64,000 nt of DNA from Marsupella aquatica (taxonomy: Eukaryota; Marchantiophyta), in contig OZ316891.1 of the NCBI GenBank assembly GCA_973895155.1, positions 3,534,001 through 3,598,000 of the forward strand, given 5' to 3'. Below the pieces are notes generated by a model, which had not been told where the DNA came from, did no database searches, and saw only the letters and a list, made by a program, of their open reading frames with translations. The position numbers were made by a program, and so were the translations under genes. This document shows positions 26,565-36,082 of the stretch, piece by piece. Numbering within the stretch: the stretch's first letter is position 1; the number at the start of each line of letters is the position of its first letter.

Positions 26565-26790
26565 TTCTTGGTCACCTTTGCCCCACTCTGTCAAGAATTG
26601 CTCAACTTGTTTTCTCTACTCCATTGAAATACCAAATAAAAGTAGAATTCTTGGAACCAAATCAGCTTTGGAAGGATACATAGTACAATTTTGGTCACTT
26701 CCAATGAAGAAAGAACTCACAACAGCTGTTAGCACCTTAGACGTGTACAGATTCTCATCGACAATGCCGTGGTAGCTCGGCAATCTTATG
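26565..26790 (-). pseudogene. Exon-like fragment beside the CACTA insertion
   Basis: On the minus strand an open stretch reads VDENLYTSKVLTAVVSSFF ... LVPRILLLFGISME, one stop, then VEQFLTEWGKGDQE, and runs directly into the CACTA terminus. The composition looks coding, but I do not recognise the family. It may belong to the same disrupted minus-strand gene as the fragments at 27023-27155 and 41420-41661. Confidence 0.3.
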
Positions 26791-27022
26791 CAACACTAAA
26801 GTTTTAATTTTGTGCATGTTTGCCAGTCTCCTTGTAATCTTTCACCTGGTTCAGGACGCTGTCACCAAGAGAAGGAGATGGCTGGGACGGAAGGATGCTT
26901 TAATTTTTGACTTGGTGAAATTGTTGCAACTTTTTTAGGGGCTTTTATTAGGGGCAGTAGCTCTTCTAGGTTTTTTGGTGAGTTACGGCTCTCTAGACAG
27001 TAGCTCGTTAGACTACTGCCCT

Positions 27023-27155
27023 TTAGAATGTAGCTGTTCTTCCTGCTATCGTCATTGACCTGTGGTCTGGTGGCTTTTGATGGCCCCTTAGACGTTTGAC
27101 CTTTCCTGCTTTAGGTCCTCTTTTCTTTTTTTCTGACTTCATGTCCCTTGTGTTG
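27023..27155 (-). pseudogene. Target ORF of the 14-kb element, downstream part
   Basis: Minus-strand frame reading NTRDMKSEKKKRGPKAGKVK then RLRGHQKPPDHRSMT, a Lys/Arg-rich segment. It is in the same frame as the fragment at 41420-41661 once the 14-kb element and one target duplication are removed, so both were once one ORF. Family unknown; the host gene may be cellular or part of an older mobile element. Confidence 0.5.
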
Positions 27156-27283
27156 CTCGGGGGTCTCACTCCGCGAAAACAGCACATCACGTGCGAGAAA
27201 GTATAGGGTCCATTTATTAGATTATAGGAAAGACTTAAGAAGATTTGTGTAAGAACAATAGGTTCCAATTTATTCATAAACAC

Positions 27284-30100
27284 ACTTTAAAGAATGATAG
27301 GATTTTTTGGGGGGTCCACTTCCATGGAATGGGTTGAGGAAAGATAGGGTAATATGCTACAGGAAAAAAGAGTATACACGTGTCACTATGGGATTGGGCC
27401 ATGTGGCACTCATTTCAAATTAGGGGCTACTCGATCGGGTAGTCCACATATTTGAGGTGGCAAGAATTTTGGATGGGGTATATACGTGAGTGGGGCCGGG
27501 TTTCAAGGACCTGGCCACATGTTTAGGGTTTGGGGGCCCGGGACCATTTTGAATATGTCCCATGTTAGGGCGGCTGTTTCCCTCCACTCTTTGTTGGCCA
27601 AGCCCAGTTCATTCCTTGCCTTGACGTTGTCCAAAGGGAGTGTTGCTTGCGCTGCTAACGGGAGTGTAGTCCAAAGCGAGTGTTGCGCAGCACCATGAGC
27701 TGTTGCGAGGGAGTCGAGGGAGCCGAGGATGGTGAGTGCTGAGTGTTCCACTCCTGCACTGCTGCCGGGAGCTATTGCTTTGTGAGGATTGCGAGGGAAG
27801 TGAAAGTTGTGCTGTGAGGGAGGCGAGGGAGGCGCTACGAGGGGGGCGAAAGCTACACTGTAAGGGAGGCGCTACAAGGGAGGCAAAAGCTGTGTTGTGA
27901 GGGAGGCGAGGGAGGCGACAGAGGTGAGTGCTGCACTATGATCAAGGGAAGTGTTGCGCTGCTAAGGAGGTGAGTGCTGCGCTGTGAGGGAGGCAAGCTA
28001 GGGTCGGAGTGCTCCGCTGTGAGGGTTGCAAGTGCTGCGCTGCTTGCTCAAACGGAGTGCTGCTCTATCAACTCTGGTATGGGAGTGCTCTTAATTTCTT
28101 GCTTTGACAATCAGGCTTTCTATGGATTGAAGTCATGTTCCAAATCGTAGGCTTAGTCAAGAGGAAGTAAGTTGCTTGCTTTGTTTGTGCTTCTCACTTT
28201 TTGCTGATTGAAATGAAGTGCTTTCGATCAGTTGCAGTTGGGCTGCGAGGTGGGCTACAAGGTGGGCTGCGATCGGGTTGGGAGTTGGGCTGCAATCTGG
28301 TTACTAGGCTGTGACCTGAGCTGGGCTGCATTGTGTTGCAATTTGTGAGTTGCATTGCCTGCAATCCGGTTGAGAGCTGAGCTACGCTGCTGCTGCAATC
28401 AAGTGCTCTTGGACTGCTGTTGCGATTGAGGCTGTTGGAGGATTGTTGCTGCAATTGAGGCCGGTGCTGCGATTGAGGCTGCTGCTGAACTGCTATGATT
28501 CAGAGCTATTGGTGAGAGACTGACCTTCCATTGTTGAGCTACGTTGCTACATTGAGCTACATTACTTGACCTGGTACTTTGCGCTGCGAGGTGGGCTGCG
28601 ATCGAGTTCAAAGTTGTGCTGCAATCTGGTTGAGCTGGGCTGCAATCCGAGCTAGAGCTGAGCTGCGCTAAGTTGCATTGCTTGCTTTGATAATATATTG
28701 TGCTACTCGCTGTGCTACTCGTTGTGCTACTCGTTGTGCTACTCGCTGTGCTACTCGGTGAGGTGATTTTACTTTGAAGATGAACTAAGTGCTATGAACC
28801 GGCTTATTGTAAATGGGATTGTAAAGGAGTTATGATCAAGCTCTAGTGAGCTCTCACAACAATGTTGTTGTTGATCAATGTTGCGCTGTAGCTAGATGCC
28901 ATTGCTTGACGTTGTGCTTTCAGCTGCATTTTCAGTTGCTGGGGTGCAATCAGGTTGAGAGGTGGGCTGCGCTGTAGGGAGAAACACTGGGCTGCCTCTG
29001 GAAATCAGAAAATCAGCTGAGACAACTTCCAAGCCGGGAGATTTCCAGGGAGATTTCAACTACGTTCAGGTACGGTCATTTTTAGAACTCGCTCCAGAGC
29101 TTAGTCTTCAAGTGAGCAATAGTTCTAGCTCATAGTGGAATAGGATTGACAACTCTTGTTCTACTACGGGGTATCGTTGCAGACTGAGTGATTTGTATTT
29201 TATTCATTGCTTATTGGAACCGAGGCTCAAACCAAAACTTGCTTTGTTTTCAGGCTCCTCTGGCTGTTGGACTGCTGTTGAGTTGCTGAGGGCTAATAAA
29301 AGTGTCCCATTTTTTACACCTCAAAGTGAAATCAAGTATGACTTAGGGGACTCGAACATGTTTGCAACATTAATTGCATGCTTACTAGTCTGGACCAGGC
29401 TCTGGACACTACATTGAAACTTGTTTTGCTTAGCTATCAATTTTGTAAGGACTAGGTCACACATCTTTGTGCGAAAGTGTGTTCATGTTGGGAAATTTTG
29501 ACCAGAACTTGTTGCTGGATAGTTCTTATTGAATGATTCAGTTCACCCTCAGGTAGTTGCAGGGGTACAGGCAAAGCAAGGGGCTGTTGAGGAGCACCTA
29601 TCTTTATGCTTCTGTAACCTCTACTAAAATGTTGAGTTGAGGTATAGTACGGGACCTGTGCTGGTATTAAATTTTACGTCTGTCATTTCCATCCATGACT
29701 TCAACCATTTCTAGTCGAGCAGAAGTTTGTTTAGCTTCAAATGTAGTAGGGGAATTCTAATGTAGTCCATGAAGTTAATTTTGACATGTGGGCAATGTTG
29801 CTTCTATTCACCAGAGTTGATGTTGAGCTGCTGGCGGATCAAACTCTTTTTGAAGTGTGGTGCCTGGAGACGTTGCAAGATTCTTTAGGTCTGTCAAACG
29901 CAGAGGCAGTTGAGGTGTTGCCCCATTCTGATTACTTGTAGACATTGTTACTGGTAGACATTGTTAATTCATCATTTACAAAAAAGTGTCATGGCTATAT
30001 TGAAGATTACCCTAGAGGAGAATTATGAGAAGCTCCTTTTGCAGCATCCAGACGAATGCTGCTGGTGTGAATCCTGTGTCAAGTGCAGGGTTGGCAATGG
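27284..30100. other. Left arm of 14-kb element, G/T-rich and repetitive
   Basis: No gene is supported. From 27640 to 28030 the plus strand is G-rich, with many GAGGGAGGCG and GTGCTGCGCTGTGAGG phrases. From 28240 to 28960 it carries repeated TGGGCTGC(A/G)ATC.GGTTG phrases and a 12-bp minisatellite. Frames on the minus strand (QQQSSNS..., low complexity) follow from the skewed composition. The arm may act as subterminal binding sites or as a promoter. Confidence 0.5.
28699..28758. repeat. 12-bp minisatellite, 5 copies
   Basis: TGTGCTACTCG(C/T/G) repeated five times without interruption inside the G/T-rich arm of the 14-kb element. Confidence 0.9.
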
Positions 30101-30275
30101 CAATTTTTAATGGTTCCATTGCTTTTGCTTGAAAATGCGCGGAAGACTTGTTACTAGGACATACATGGCAAAGAACGGCAAAGTTGTCACACGCCGCTGG
30201 AAGTGCTCTTGTATAAGGCCAACCATTTGGCCTCAAAATGAGTGTCTTTTACGCAAGATTGTCATCCCGGACACG

Positions 30276-30401
30276 CTTGACATTGTAGTCCCTGATAGTA
30301 TTCCACATATAACTGAGCTTGATATTGTAGCCCTAGATAGTATTCCAGATCAAGCTAAGGTTACAACCCATGGATGCTTGACATTGTAGTCCCTGATAGT
30401 A
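30276..30401 (+). repeat. Three spaced copies of a 25-bp phrase
   Basis: CTTGACATTGTAGTCCCTGATAGTA at 30276 and 30377 is exact. A diverged copy lies at 30318 (CTTGATATTGTAGCCCTAGA...). They sit upstream of the PHD gene. A frame through them (DTLDIVVPDSIPHITELDIV) would give a short peptide repeat, but I cannot tell whether it is translated. Confidence 0.7.
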
Positions 30402-30632
30402 CATGGATGCGTTGTTCATATATGACTAGGCCTTTGTTTGCAAGGCTGCAATTGTACCATCCATGATATATGAGAATATTTTTCATTCCCATTATGTGGC
30501 AAAGTTTTGCAAGCTGGCATTGTATTTATGTATGTCTTGGTTGGTCTGTGCTCAGGTTGCACTGTGTAGTTGACTTCATCTGGGAGGGAGGTTTGCAGAT
30601 CGTTGGAGCAGGTGCTATGATTAACCTTATCT

Positions 30633-31386
30633 TTGTCTATGGATTGCCGACTATCATACATGTCCCCCTCATATGTGATGTGCTTTGTGATGATTGCAGT
30701 TGTAACCATGCCGACAAGGAATTCAAACATGAAGAAAGCAACACAGTCCTCTGACAAAGGAGCCTCTTTAGAAGAGGTATTGTGTATTCCGTTGTTCTCT
30801 GAGCAAGAGATTCTACAAACTAGCCCTCATGTTTGTGAAATTTGTGAGCATGGTGGGAAGTTGGTAATTTGTGATGGGCCATGTCACAGGCAATTTCATT
30901 ATGTGGTTGGAGATGAAGCCCCTAATGACTCTTGCCCCTGTGTAGTCCTTCCCCTCCATCGTGGAGGGAAGCCATGGTTTTGCCCAAATTGTAACCAGGA
31001 CCAGGCCATGTGTTATGGGTGCCGCACTGTGGGACCGTCACCTACAATTGTGCGAAAATGCTCTGATCATTTTTGTGTACGATTTTATTGCTTTGGGTGT
31101 TTGGTAGCTGATGCAAAGTCCTGCCCATTGCATACATGTGTGACATGTTATCAGAGTCTTGAGGGTACGTCAGATGGTCAAGAACATGGTACAATGTCTA
31201 CGATGTCCAAATGCCTGGCATACAGATTGTCTCCAAATGATCAAAAGCAAAGGGTTTGCTCATGATAGGGACATCTGGGAACATGAAGCACATGGACAAC
31301 AGCGACAAATGTTTTATTGCCCCCGTCATCCTATTGATCCACACCTCAAGACTCCAATCTGGGACCACATTTCATGGCTCCAATGA
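30633..31386 (+). pseudogene. EDM2-like PHD-finger module, frameshifted
   Basis: Cys/His residues follow the EDM2 layout. A first PHD has VCEICEHGGKLVICDGPCHRQFHY, then PWFCPNCNQDQAMCYGC, then a CSDHFCVRFYCFGCLV segment and CPLHTCVTCYQSLEG. In the next frame CLRCPNAWHTDCL is followed by FYCPRHPIDPHLKTPIWDHISW. A one-base frameshift lies near 31165-31190, between the third and last metal-binding segments. Plant EDM2 binds heterochromatin marks and controls processing at intronic transposons. The gene lies inside the 14-kb transposon, upstream of and parallel to the transposase. The frame is open from 30633, but the true start or upstream exon is uncertain. The protein ends at a TGA at 31384, without the methyltransferase-like region of full EDM2. 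Family call good; function in the element is inference. Confidence 0.8.
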
Positions 31387-33013
31387 TCTGAATAATGAAC
31401 AAACCTATTACTTAGGTTTCAACGTCGTAGTGGAGTATGAGCAAGGCAAATACTTAAGCTGCATCATGGGTGGTAGTACTCAATTTTATTAGTGTTGACC
31501 ATTTGTCATAATTAAGGTCACTAATAGTGCTGCATTTTGATGAGCAGAAGCACTAAACCTCAGGAATTGTTAGAAAACCAGGCGAAAAGGATATTTTGTC
31601 CAAAGATATTTTATCCAACTTTAACGGTATATCATGATTTTCACTCAATACATTTTGCATGTATGATGGATTGCATTATAAAGTGTTTTGGCCTATTAGC
31701 ACTTCTTTTGTTAAAAGTTTGCTGACAGTATGTATATTACATGAGAATGTGTCTGTTGTCATTGCATCTCTTGAAAATCCTAATGTTTTTGCATTGTGTG
31801 TATTTCAAATGTATTTGTGCAGGTCTTCTTGTTATCGACTCCAAAAGCAATTGTGCTATGCATGTTCTAGATTTGTATTGCAATGGCAGCCCCTAAACCC
31901 AACTCTGTGAAATTAATACGCAAAGTTGGGGATGACAAGGCTGATTTACCAATCTGTGTTTTGTCATTCAAAGGACACACCCTACATGATTTTAGGGCTC
32001 GTATTGGCTCTACTCTAGACTTTGACTTTGATTTTTGGGATGAGAGACTTCCTGGTCGAGTGAAACCTGTACATGAGAAATTAATTGATCTGTCTAAGTT
32101 GGATGGAAGAGTTATTGTCACATCATCAGCCTTGGCCTTAACTCGGGCTTCAGCTTTAAACGGGCACCTCCTTCGTAAATATGAGGGTTCGGGCAGGGAG
32201 GGAAGAGCGTAATGCACCTAATTCATGTAAACTAGCGCTAAGTGCGCCTACTGTTAGATACGAACATCTCCTAGGTATGGTTTGTGTTCTGCCGCCGGAA
32301 CGTACCTTAGTCGATAACAGGATCAACCCCGGCTTAAGGACTTCTAAGCCTTCGTGTTGTCCACCTTCGATCCGGATTCTATGATACAGGTCCTCAACCC
32401 GTGCTCGCAACCACATACCCGCAAGCTGCACCCCGTGCACGACTCGGGTAGTGCATTCGGCCCGGCGTTGTCACCTATACACGAGATTCACACAAACATA
32501 CACGCGTACAAGCATACAATCTCGATTTACACGAAGGAAATAATGGGAAAGGATTTTACTACATAGGGGACATGTGCGTACACTTGGTTGACCCGATAGC
32601 TCCGAAATGAACAGGTTCAAGGCCGAGAGAGCATACTACAACGGAGCCCGGCTCCGCACTCGCCCGACGAGCTTAGTCCTACCCCCTCCCCTTGGTACTC
32701 TTTCACTCCCAGAGGTCGGGACTCCCCGCACATACCACGGATGTCCAACTCTGAGACTAAAAAGCCCCCCTGCCTCTATCGAGGGGTGCACTAAATACTA
32801 AGGGCCGGGGAATGGAGTGTCCTCCCGCCTGAAGATTTGCTGACTTAGGTCCTAACTAATCTGACTGTCAAGCCGAAAAACGGCTGTGTCTTATTAGAAG
32901 ATCTTAATCTACGTAGGCTGGACAGCATGGCAGTGCTGCGGTAACTAAGGCAGGTGCCTGTCCCAATAGCCTGACTTAGCTACTCCTAACCCTATTCTAT
33001 TCCTACTCCGCCG

Positions 33014-35940
33014 CTAATGCCTGGCACGCTTGCCAGGGCCGCCCGAGTGGGAGCGGCCATCCCGCTGCTTACGAAGTCTGTCGTTGTCCGCCTTGAGGAG
33101 CTGGACCTGGTCCAGCAGAGATTTGTTCTCTCGCTTCGCCGCGTCTGTCTCCTCTGCTGCCTCCTGGCATGCCTCCTCCAGCTGCTGGGCATCGCTCGTC
33201 AGCTTTCCCGCCAGCTGGTCCTGCTTCTCGGCTTCGGTTTGGAGCCGCGCCACTTCGGCCTGTAGCGTGGCTATCTCCGCAGTGTCTTGCTGGGCCCGTT
33301 CTTCGGCCTCCTCCAGGTCTTTCTACCAGATGACAGTTTGATTCTTCAAACTGTCAATCTGGTTCCGGAGTCGTGCAATCTCGGCCTCGTTACCCAGCTT
33401 TGGCCTGCTCGGCTAGGCGGTAAGGGCATGCGCCTTTGCTAACAAATCATTGGCGGCTGCAACTTTGGGTCGTAGTTGCAGAAGCTCAGCCTCTTGAGCC
33501 GCAACTTCGTTCTTTAAGTATACGGACTCCACCCAGTATCGCTCTATCCTCTAAAGGGCCTCTGGCTGGGCCCGACCTGCCTTTACTGCGGCAACTAACT
33601 CCTGATTGAAGAAACAAGCTACCTTTCGGGCCATGAACTCCCCGGTATCCCGGGCAATTTGATGAGAGAAATCTCCCAGAAGCCCGTTCAGAAATGTACC
33701 CGGTACGAAGAGTTCTGGGTGGTCCAGGTTGTGCCTGTCCGGAGTTGGGCACGGGCAGACGTCAACACGCGCGGGGGCCGGGGTAGTGACATCCAGCCCT
33801 GGGGATCGACGCAATGTTGGAAGGGGCTGGAGTGTCCTCCTGCAGCAATGTTCAGTTTTCTGGAATAGCCACCGGTGGGTCTTTGGGAGACCCGGGCTCG
33901 AGTAAGACCTCCGCTGTACCGACTTCGATACTTAGCCTGTCCTGTTGGATCGCATCTACGGTTGCGATAGCCGACCCATCCGGTACCTCCTTGGTTACGA
34001 CTACAACTACTTGTGGAGGTAGGGTGGATGAAGCTTGCGCGTCCGCTGGACTTCGGGCCTCGGGTTGGGGCCATCTCTCCAAGGCCGGAAAAACCCACCT
34101 AGCTGGGACCAGCTTTGTAACGTTGACACGAGGAAGGGTTTGTCGATCAAACCGAGCGTACCACTCAAGAATGATCTCGATGTGGCTAGCAAAATACGCC
34201 TTCCCGCCAATGTACAGCGTCTTCCTTTGCCGCTCCATCTCTTCATGGAATTTCTTAGCGAAGTACGACGCCCACTTCCTAGGTCGATAGTTCTTGACCT
34301 GGATAACCTGGGCGGCGGAGATCTCCCCCCGGGGTTCCATCATGTGGAGGGCGTACCTTTGGAACTCCAGTCGCTCAGCTATCTCGGGGATGAGGCAGGT
34401 CCTCATCACAAACCCGTTGTCCACTGCTCCCTCTGAGGGAAAACTTGAGGATTGGTACTTGGCTCCCTTGCCCCCGGGAGCCCGTGATTCGACTCGATGG
34501 TCACCTTCGGGTAATCCGAAGATCATCTTGAGCCGTTCTTCCATGAGGGACATATTCCTTCCCCGCAGCCGAGTATGTTGACGTGCGTCATCATAATTCT
34601 TGACGAACTCCGTCATGTCCTCCCGGTAGTACCTGCAAGTGTTCCAGGGGAGAGAGGCGAGGTGCTTGAATCCCTGAGTCTTCAAGTACATCGCATGCTT
34701 GGGATGGAGGATGTTCTTATGCACGTTTTCCCCCATGCGGTGCATAGTCACCTTGGCCACGGCTACCGTGGCCAATGGTAACCCGGATGCAGTGGCGGGT
34801 TTCTTCCTCTTCTTCCCCCATGACTGGCTCGGGGAAGGTGACACCTCCCCATCCTCTCGATCGGGGATAGGTAGTGCTACCGCCGTTAGTATTGGTCCCG
34901 GGGGCCACGGTCACCGTGTTGTCTGCTGGAGCCGCTCCTTGGGTCCGAGCATGGGGAGGGGACGATGTAGTGTCGGCCCCCTGAGTGTTTGCTCCTCTGG
35001 GCCACCTGAGCAAGGGTGGGGTAGCCTCGTCGTCGTCGCTAAGGTCCACAGCGTTGATGACGAAGCGTACTTGTACTGCTGGCGGGGCGATCGGTGGTGG
35101 GGGTTGGCTAGGCTGAGGCTGAGACTGAGGCTGAAGCTGAGCCTGAGCCTGAGTCTGCGTTGGTGCGGGTACGGGTATGGGGTCCACTGGGCTGGCGCCG
35201 GCGGTTGCGGGTCTAGTTCCCATGAAGCTCTGCAGGTGCTGGTAGAAGTTCTCCGAAGCAAGTGCGGACAACCTTGTCGAACGTGTAGTGTTGGACTCGC
35301 TGTTGATGATAGCCCGAACCTGAGCAGGGATGTGGTCAAAGTGATGTCGTTGCAAGTCGATCATACCCGGGATATTGAAGACCTTGTCCAAAAGCCAAAG
35401 CTCGGGGGTCTCACTATATGGGGACCTCCCCATCGCCTGCGACGTTTTTAGGCCTCGGACCCCCTAAAATGTAAGAAAAAAAATTTATTTTTTAACCCCT
35501 ATAAAGTTGGAATATTCTTGGAATATTCTAAAATTTGGATTAAGAAGACCCTTATATTCTTATAAGTCTCAAAATTGAATTTAAAAGACCCTATTGTTCT
35601 TCTACAAAAATTCTTAAGTCTTCCCTTAGAACCAATAAAATGACCCTATCCTTCGTCGCACGTGATATGCCATTTTTGTGGAAGTGAGACCCCCGAGAGC
35701 CAAAGCAATGCTTCCCAGAAACCGATGTATTTGTCTCCGTTGAAGAAGTACCCAGATACCTCTGCTGGTCGATAAAGCTCGCTCTGAGACGGGTAGTCAA
35801 AGTTAAGGATGTAGTGGTGTCGTCCTGCTAGGCGGATGGCTCTCTCGTACTTGCATTCGATTTTGTATCGGCGCGGGTTGGCGTGTTTCAATGAGTCGGC
35901 CAAGTGTCTTCCGGTAGACCGGAACTGCGTCCAGAATCAA
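33014..35940 (-). pseudogene. Gag-like long ORF with coiled coil, decayed
   Basis: Reading leftward from about 35940: HANPRRYKIECKYERAIRL, a conserved-looking globular start (YFFNGDKYIGFWEALLW), the MITE insertion, then LLDKVFNIPGMIDLQRHHFDH, a Gln/Pro-rich linker (about 35190-35080) and an acidic stretch. A frameshift in 34717-34844 leads to the next 330-codon frame (LPWNTCRYYREDMTEF ... WASYFAKKFHEEMERQ). Another shift near 33850 and a TAG near 33552 lead to a long coiled coil (EAEERAQQDTAEIATLQAEV ... ENKSLLDQVQLLKAD) ending at 33014. No Cys-Cys-His-Cys knuckle is seen. The layout suggests a structural protein of a large retroelement derivative; the family is unrecognised. GC content is clearly higher than in the surrounding transposon. 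Confidence 0.55.
35401..35697 (-). mobile_element. CTCGGGGGT-family MITE, copy C (297 bp), nested
   Basis: Reverse orientation: starts CTCGGGGGTCTCACTATATG, ends TTGTGGAAGTGAGACCCCCGAG. Perfect 8-bp duplication AGCCAAAG at 35393-35400 and 35698-35705. Inserted in the gag-like ORF of the retroelement. Removing it with one duplication gives GAA-GCA-TTG-CTT-TGG-CTT-TTG-GAC, in frame on both sides. Confidence 0.95.
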
Positions 35941-36070
35941 ATGGCCGAACTGGAGAGGATCGTGTGCGACATTTAGAGGAGATAGTAGTGGCGACTAAGA
36001 GAGAACGAGAGAGCTGGGGTCGAAGCTGGCACGTGGACTGATGGACTGGTGCACTACAAAGGGTCGGCTC

Positions 36071-36082
36071 CCTTTTTATATA
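36071..36082 (-). promoter_or_regulatory. TATA box of the retroelement
   Basis: On the minus strand TATATAAAAAGG is followed by CAGTCCATCAGTCC and a pyrimidine-rich leader (CTCTCTCGTTCTCTCTTAG), about 130 bp before the long open frame begins. This is a typical strong core promoter for an LTR-type transcript. Confidence 0.55.

Noticed and set aside
28194-28611. Gln/Ser-rich minus-strand frames
   Set aside because: They mirror the TGCTGC/GTGCTG-type repeats and have no independent coding evidence.
34699-35451. 250-codon plus-strand open frame
   Set aside because: It is antisense to the gag-like ORF of the retroelement and arises from GC-rich, low-stop sequence; it has no domain and is broken by the same MITE.
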